DNA of 64,000 nucleotides from the NCBI GenBank assembly GCA_024362935.1, contig JANCRA010000039.1, positions 6,697,040 through 6,761,039 of the forward strand. The letters run 5' to 3'. Made by a program: the position numbers and the translations under genes. The notes under the pieces were generated by a model that ran no database searches, was not told where the DNA came from, and worked only from the letters and a program-made list of their open reading frames with translations. The DNA is from Setophaga petechia (taxonomy: Eukaryota; Chordata; Aves; Passeriformes; Parulidae). Shown here piece by piece: positions 59,842-64,000 of the stretch (position 1 is the stretch's first letter; every line of letters starts with the position of its first letter).

Positions 59842-61428
59842 GTGAGGGGAAAGGCAAGAGAGTGGGAAAGTACTGTTTTCTATCACTTTGAAAGCTGCTT
59901 ACCCAATCCCAGTTTTGTGCCGCTTCGTAGTTCGCCGTTCAGAAGCTGCCACAGTCTCTGTTTCCCGGAGAAGGGGAAGACGCTTCTTGTCGCGAAGAAT
60001 CTGGTGTCGTTACGCCGATCGCGGCGTGCTCCGGAGAACAGCTACGGCCGACAGACACCCGGAAGCGGCGCTTAAAGGCACAGTGCTCCGTCTCCTGGTC
60101 TTTAGCGTCTCCTGCCGGCTACACCTTAGCAAAAAGCTTTTTCATTATGTCTCGCCAGGAGAAACTGTGTCTGTTCACAAAAAACCTCCCATCGTGCTCT
60201 AGAGGTTGCAGGCAGCTCTGCAGAGTGTTGTGCAACAAGAAAAAGTAACTTGTCCAAAAAAGCCATCAATTCGAATGTTCCTGGAAAGGGAAAATGCAGG
60301 AGAGCGGATAGGTACTGTTTTCTACCAGTTTGCAAGCTGGACACACAATCCCAGTGTTATACTACGATTGACTTTGCAGTGCACTGTAATAATTGCCTAT
60401 TGTTACTACATCTAAGCCAATAGCGTTTGCATTATATCTCTTCAGGAGAAACTGTACCAGTTCAGAAAACAACTCTCATTTTTTCTAGAAGTTGCACGGA
60501 GGTGTGCAGAGTGTTTTGCAAGAAGCAAAAGAAAGTTGTCCAAAACTGCTGCCATTCGAATAGTAATGCGAATGGAAAAGGCAGGAGAGTGGAAAGGTGC
60601 TATTTTCTATCTGTTTGTAAGCTGCTTACACAATCCCAGAGTTGTGCAGCAATTAGTTTTTCAGTGCACTGTAGTAGGTGCCTCTCTTCACCTGCATCTA
60701 AGCAAATTGCTTTTTCCCCATGTCTCGCAAGGAGAAACTGAGCCAGTTCAGAAAACATCTCCCATCGAGTTCTAGAGATTGCAGGCAGGTGTGCAGAGTG
60801 TTTTGCAAGAAGCCAAAGAAAGTTGTCTAAAACGCCTTGCATTCAAATAGAAATGTGAATAGAAAAGGCAGGAGAAGGGAGAGGTACTGTTTTCTATCAA
60901 TTTGCAACCTGCTTAGACAATCTGCGTGTTGTGCAGCAATTAGCTTGCAGTGCACTGTAGTAGGTGCCTCTTTTCACCTACATCTAAGCAAATTGCTTTT
61001 TCCCCATGTCTTGCAAAGAGAAACTGAGCCAGTTCAGAAAATATCTCCCATTGACTTCTAGAGATTGCAGGCAGGTGTGCAGAGTGTTTTGCAAGAAGCC
61101 AAAGAAAGTTGTCTAAAATTCTTTCCATTCGAATAGTAATGTGCATGGAAAAGGCAGGAAGAGTGGAAAGGTACTGTTTTCTATCACTTTGCAAGCTGGG
61201 CACACAATCCCAGTGTTGTGCATCTATTAGCTTTGCAGTGCACTGCAGTAACTGCCTCTGGTAACCTACATCTAAGCAAAAAGCTTTTTCACTATCTCTT
61301 ACTAGGAGAAAATGTTCCTGCTCATTAAACAACTTCCATCGTGCTGTACAGGTTGCAGAGAGGGCTGCAGAATGTTTTGCAGCAAGAAAAAGAAAGTTGT
61401 CTAAGACGCCTTCCTTTCAAGTATTAAT
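59842..61428 (+). repeat. Diverged-monomer block, copy 4
   Basis: Same five-monomer block at offset 7591 from copy 3. No differences were seen inside the block on reading. Ordinary monomers flank it on both sides. Confidence 0.9.
59960..60109 (+). other. GC-rich, CpG-dense insert, copy 4
   Basis: Same as copies 2 and 3. The inverted repeat is at 60012-60027 and the TTAAA motif at 60070-60079. Confidence 0.8.
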
Positions 61429-63206
61429 GTGAAGGGAAAGGCAAGAGAGTGGGAAAGTACTGTTTTCTAGCACTTTGCAAGCTGCTAACACAGTCCTAGT
61501 GCTGTGTAGCCGTTAGCTTTTCAGTGCACTGCAGTAAGTGTTTCTTGTCACCTACATCTAAGCAAATAGCTTTTTCACTATGTCTCGCAAGGAGAAAACC
61601 TTCCTCCTCACTAAACATCTCCTATCGTGTTCTAGAAGTTGCACAGAGGGCTGCAGTGTGTTTTCCAAAATGTAAAAGAAAGTTGTCTAAGACGCCTTCC
61701 TTTCAAGTATTAATGTGAAGGGAAAGGCAAGAGAGTGGGAAAGTACTGTTTTCTAGCACTTTGCAAGCTGCTAACACAGTCCTAGTGCTGTGTAGCAGTT
61801 AGCTGTTCAGTGCACTACAGAAAGTGTTTCTTGTCACCTACATCTAAGCAAAAAGCTTTTTCACTATGTCTCGCAAGGAGAAAACCTTCCTGCTCACTAA
61901 ACAACTTCCAACGTGTTGTAGATGTTGCACAGAGGGCTGCAGAGTTTTTTGACACAAGAAAAAGAAAGTTGTCTAAGACGCCTTCCTTTCAAGTATTAAT
62001 GTGAAGGGAAAGGCAAGAGAGTGGGAAAGTACTGTTTTCTAGCACTTTGCAGGCTGCTAACACAATCGCAGTGCTGTGTAGCAATTAGCTTTTCAGTGCA
62101 CTGCAGTAAGTGTTTCTTGTCACCTACATCTAAGCAAATAGCTTTTTCACTATTTCTCGCAAGGAGAAAACCTTCCTGCTCACTAAACAACTTCCATCGT
62201 GGTGTAGATGTTGCAGAGAGGGCTGCAGAGTTTTTTGACACAAGAAAAAGAAAGTTGTCTAAGATGCCTTCCTTTCAAGTATTAATGTGAAGGGAAAGGC
62301 AAGAGAGTGGGAAAGTACTGTTTTCTAGCACTTTGCAAGCTGCTAACACAATCCCAGTGCTGTGTAGCAATTAGCTTGTCAGTGCACGGCAGTAAGTGTT
62401 TCTTGATACCTACATCTGAGCAAATAGCTTTTTCACTTTGTCTCGCAAGGGGAAAACGTTGCTGCTCACTAAAAAACTTCCATCGTGTTGTAGAAGTTGC
62501 ACAGAGGGCTGCAGTGTGTTTTGCAAAATGTAAAAGAAAGTTGTCTAAGACGCCTTCCTTTCAAGTATTAATGTGAAGGGAAAGGAAAGAGAGTGGGAAA
62601 GTACTGTTTTCTAGCACTTTGCAAGCTGCTAACACAATCGCAGTACTGTGTAGCAGTTAGCTTGTCAGTGCACGGCAGTAAGTGTTTCTTGACACCTACA
62701 TCTGAGCAAATAGCTTTTTCACTTTGTCTCGCAAGGGGAAAACGTTGCTGCTCACTAAACATCTCCTATCGTGTTCTAGAAGTTGCACAGAGGGCTGCAG
62801 TGTGTTCTGTAACAAGAAAAAGAAAGTTGTCTAAGACGCCTTCCTTTCAAGTATTAATGTGAAGGGAAAGGCAAGAGAGTGGAAAAGTACTGTTTTCTAT
62901 TACTTTGCAGGCTGCTAACACAATCGCAGTGCTGTGTAGCAGTAAGCTTTTCAGTGCACTGCAGTAAGTGTTTCTTGTCACCTACATCTGAGGAAATAGC
63001 TTTTTCACTCTGTCTCTCAAGGAGAAAACCTTCCTGCTCACTAAACATCTCCTATCGTGTTCTAGAAGTTGCACAGATGGCTGCAGTGTGTTCTGTAACA
63101 AGAAAAAGAAAGTTGTCTAAGACGCCTTCCTTTCAAGTATTAATGTGAAGGGAAAGGCAAGAGAGTGGGAAAGTACTGTTTTCTAGCACTTTGCAAGCTG
63201 CTAACA
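61429..63206 (+). repeat. Ordinary monomers right of the fourth diverged block
   Basis: About six bulk-type monomers follow the order seen at 53838-55615, including 'cttcctcctcac', 'cttccaacgtg', 'catcgtggtgtag' and 'cacagatggctgcag'. No other sequence type is present. Confidence 0.8.
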
Positions 63207-64000
63207 GAATCCCAGTGCTGTGTAGCAATTAGCTGTTCAGTGCACTGCAGTAAGTGTTTCTTGTCACCTACATCTAAGCAAATAGCTTTTTCAGTATTTC
63301 TCGCAAGGAGAAAACCTTCCTGCTCACTAAACATTTCCTATCGTGTTCTAGAAGTTGCGCAGAGGGCTGCAGTGTTTTTTGACACAAGAAAAAGAAAGTT
63401 GTCTAAGACGCCTTCCTTTCAAGTATTAATGTGAAGGGTAAGGCAAGAGAGTGGGAAAGTACTGTTTTCTAGCACTTTGCAAGCTGCTAACACAATCCCA
63501 GTTCTGTGCAGCAATTAGCTTTTCAGTGCACTGCAGTAAGTGTTTCTTCTAACCTACATCTAAGCAAATAGCTTTTTCACTATGTCTCGCAAGGAGAAAA
63601 CCTTCTTGATCACTAAACAACTTCCATCGTGTTGTAGATGTCGCAGAGAGGGCTGCAGAGTTTTTTGACACAAGAAAAAGAAAGTTGTCTAAGATGCCTT
63701 CCTTTCAAGTATTAATGTGAAGGGAAAGGCAACAGAGTGGGAAAGTACTGTTTTCTAGCACTTTGCAAGCTGCTAACACAATCCCAGTTCTGTGCAGCAA
63801 TTAGCTTTTCAGTGCACTGCAGTAAGTGTTTCTTGTCACCTACATCTAAGCAAATAGCTTTTTCACTATGTCTCGCAAGGAGAAAACCTTCCTGCTCACT
63901 AAACAATTTCCATCGTGTTGTAGATGTTGCAGAGAGGGCTGCAGAGTTTTTTGACACAAGAAAAAGAAAGTTGTCTAAGATGCCTTCCTTTCAAGTATTA
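63207..64000 (+). repeat. Right-end monomers resembling 7.6-8.3 kb
   Basis: From about 63124 to 63815 the sequence follows 7606-8297 (offset 55518), including the 'ttttcagtatttctcgc' and 'gtgaagggtaaggc' marks, with a few substitutions (for example 'gttgcgcagagg' and 'gatgtcgcagag'). After 63815 it continues with T-type sequence where 8297 has G-type. The array runs off the window edge with no sign of ending. Confidence 0.8.

Larger units (their letters stand above)
56373..63206 (+). repeat. Third partial copy of the large segment (~6.8 kb)
   Basis: The sequence matches 48782-55615 at offset 7591. Left of 56373 the two differ ('aaaaataaag' against 'aaaaagaaag'). The match ends at 63207, where 'aacagaatccc' replaces 'aacacaatcgc'. 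Only a handful of differences were seen: C at 57038 against A, T at 57366 against C, C at 57971 against G, and 'gagggctgcag' near 59777 against 'gaggactgcag'. The A shared at 29279 and 49447 is absent at 57038, so this copy is not simply the newest offspring of the 49-kb one. Confidence 0.87.
1..64000 (+). repeat. Satellite array of ~286-bp monomers filling the whole window
   Basis: The same landmarks recur every 286 bp from the first base to the last, always in the same orientation: 'gggaaagtactgttttcta', then 'tgtgtagca', 'acatctaagcaaatagc', 'gagggctgcag' and 'aagaaagttgtctaag'. Window length divided by period gives roughly 220 monomers. No spacer separates them; the last base of one unit ('attaat') abuts the first of the next ('gtgaaggg'). 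Most adjacent monomers differ by substitutions, with rare 1-2 bp indels giving 284- and 285-bp forms. Higher-order repeats and multi-kilobase duplications are superimposed. This is the structure of a eukaryotic satellite. I do not recognise the family, and neither chromosome position nor host can be read from it. Confidence 0.97.

Noticed and set aside
1..64000. CRISPR array
   Set aside because: The repeats are about 286 bp and abut directly with no unique spacers.

Overview
The window is one uninterrupted block of tandemly repeated, apparently non-coding DNA. A head-to-tail monomer of about 286 bp fills it from end to end, roughly 220 copies, all in the same orientation. I found no credible protein gene, rRNA, tRNA, transposon or CRISPR array. 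The layout (long monomer, higher-order repeats, near-identical multi-kilobase duplications) is that of a eukaryotic heterochromatic satellite: centromeric, pericentromeric, subtelomeric or sex-chromosome. I do not recognise the family and cannot name the host. An animal, perhaps a vertebrate, is a guess.

Monomers are mosaics of a few sequence cassettes. The middle third is either a G-type block ('cacggcagtaag', 'cttgatacctac', 'aaggggaaaacgttg') or a T-type block ('cactgcagtaag', 'cttgtcacctac', 'aaggagaaaaccttc'). The last third is one of about three tails. Length variants of 284 and 285 bp occur. A reference monomer (481-766) is 42.7% GC by hand count and has 5 CpG.

Layout. 1-2473 recurs at 11436-13909. 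2474-5782 holds two six-monomer higher-order units (1715 bp) and recurs at 21785-25093. 5864-8151 is an eight-monomer unit partly repeated at 8152-9573. 9574-11435 is mostly T-type monomers. 14203-15789 is a distinctive 1587-bp block of five diverged monomers, the first carrying a GC- and CpG-rich insert of about 150 bp. This block returns at 32083, 52251 and 59842. A segment of about 18-20 kb is present twice (16552-36247 and 38435-56415); the first copy carries one extra 1715-bp unit. Part of it appears a third time (56373-63206). 36248-38434 links the two large copies and is itself built from pieces found at 28-31 kb. The last 0.8 kb resembles 7.6-8.3 kb.

The most interesting element is the CpG-dense insert with its diverged neighbours. 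It is the only sequence that is not ordinary monomer, and it is carried as a fixed cassette through every amplification step. It could be an internal promoter or chromatin boundary of the array, or only an old insertion that hitch-hiked. Sequence alone does not decide. Because breakpoints lie in long identical stretches, true unequal exchange and assembly error also cannot be separated here.
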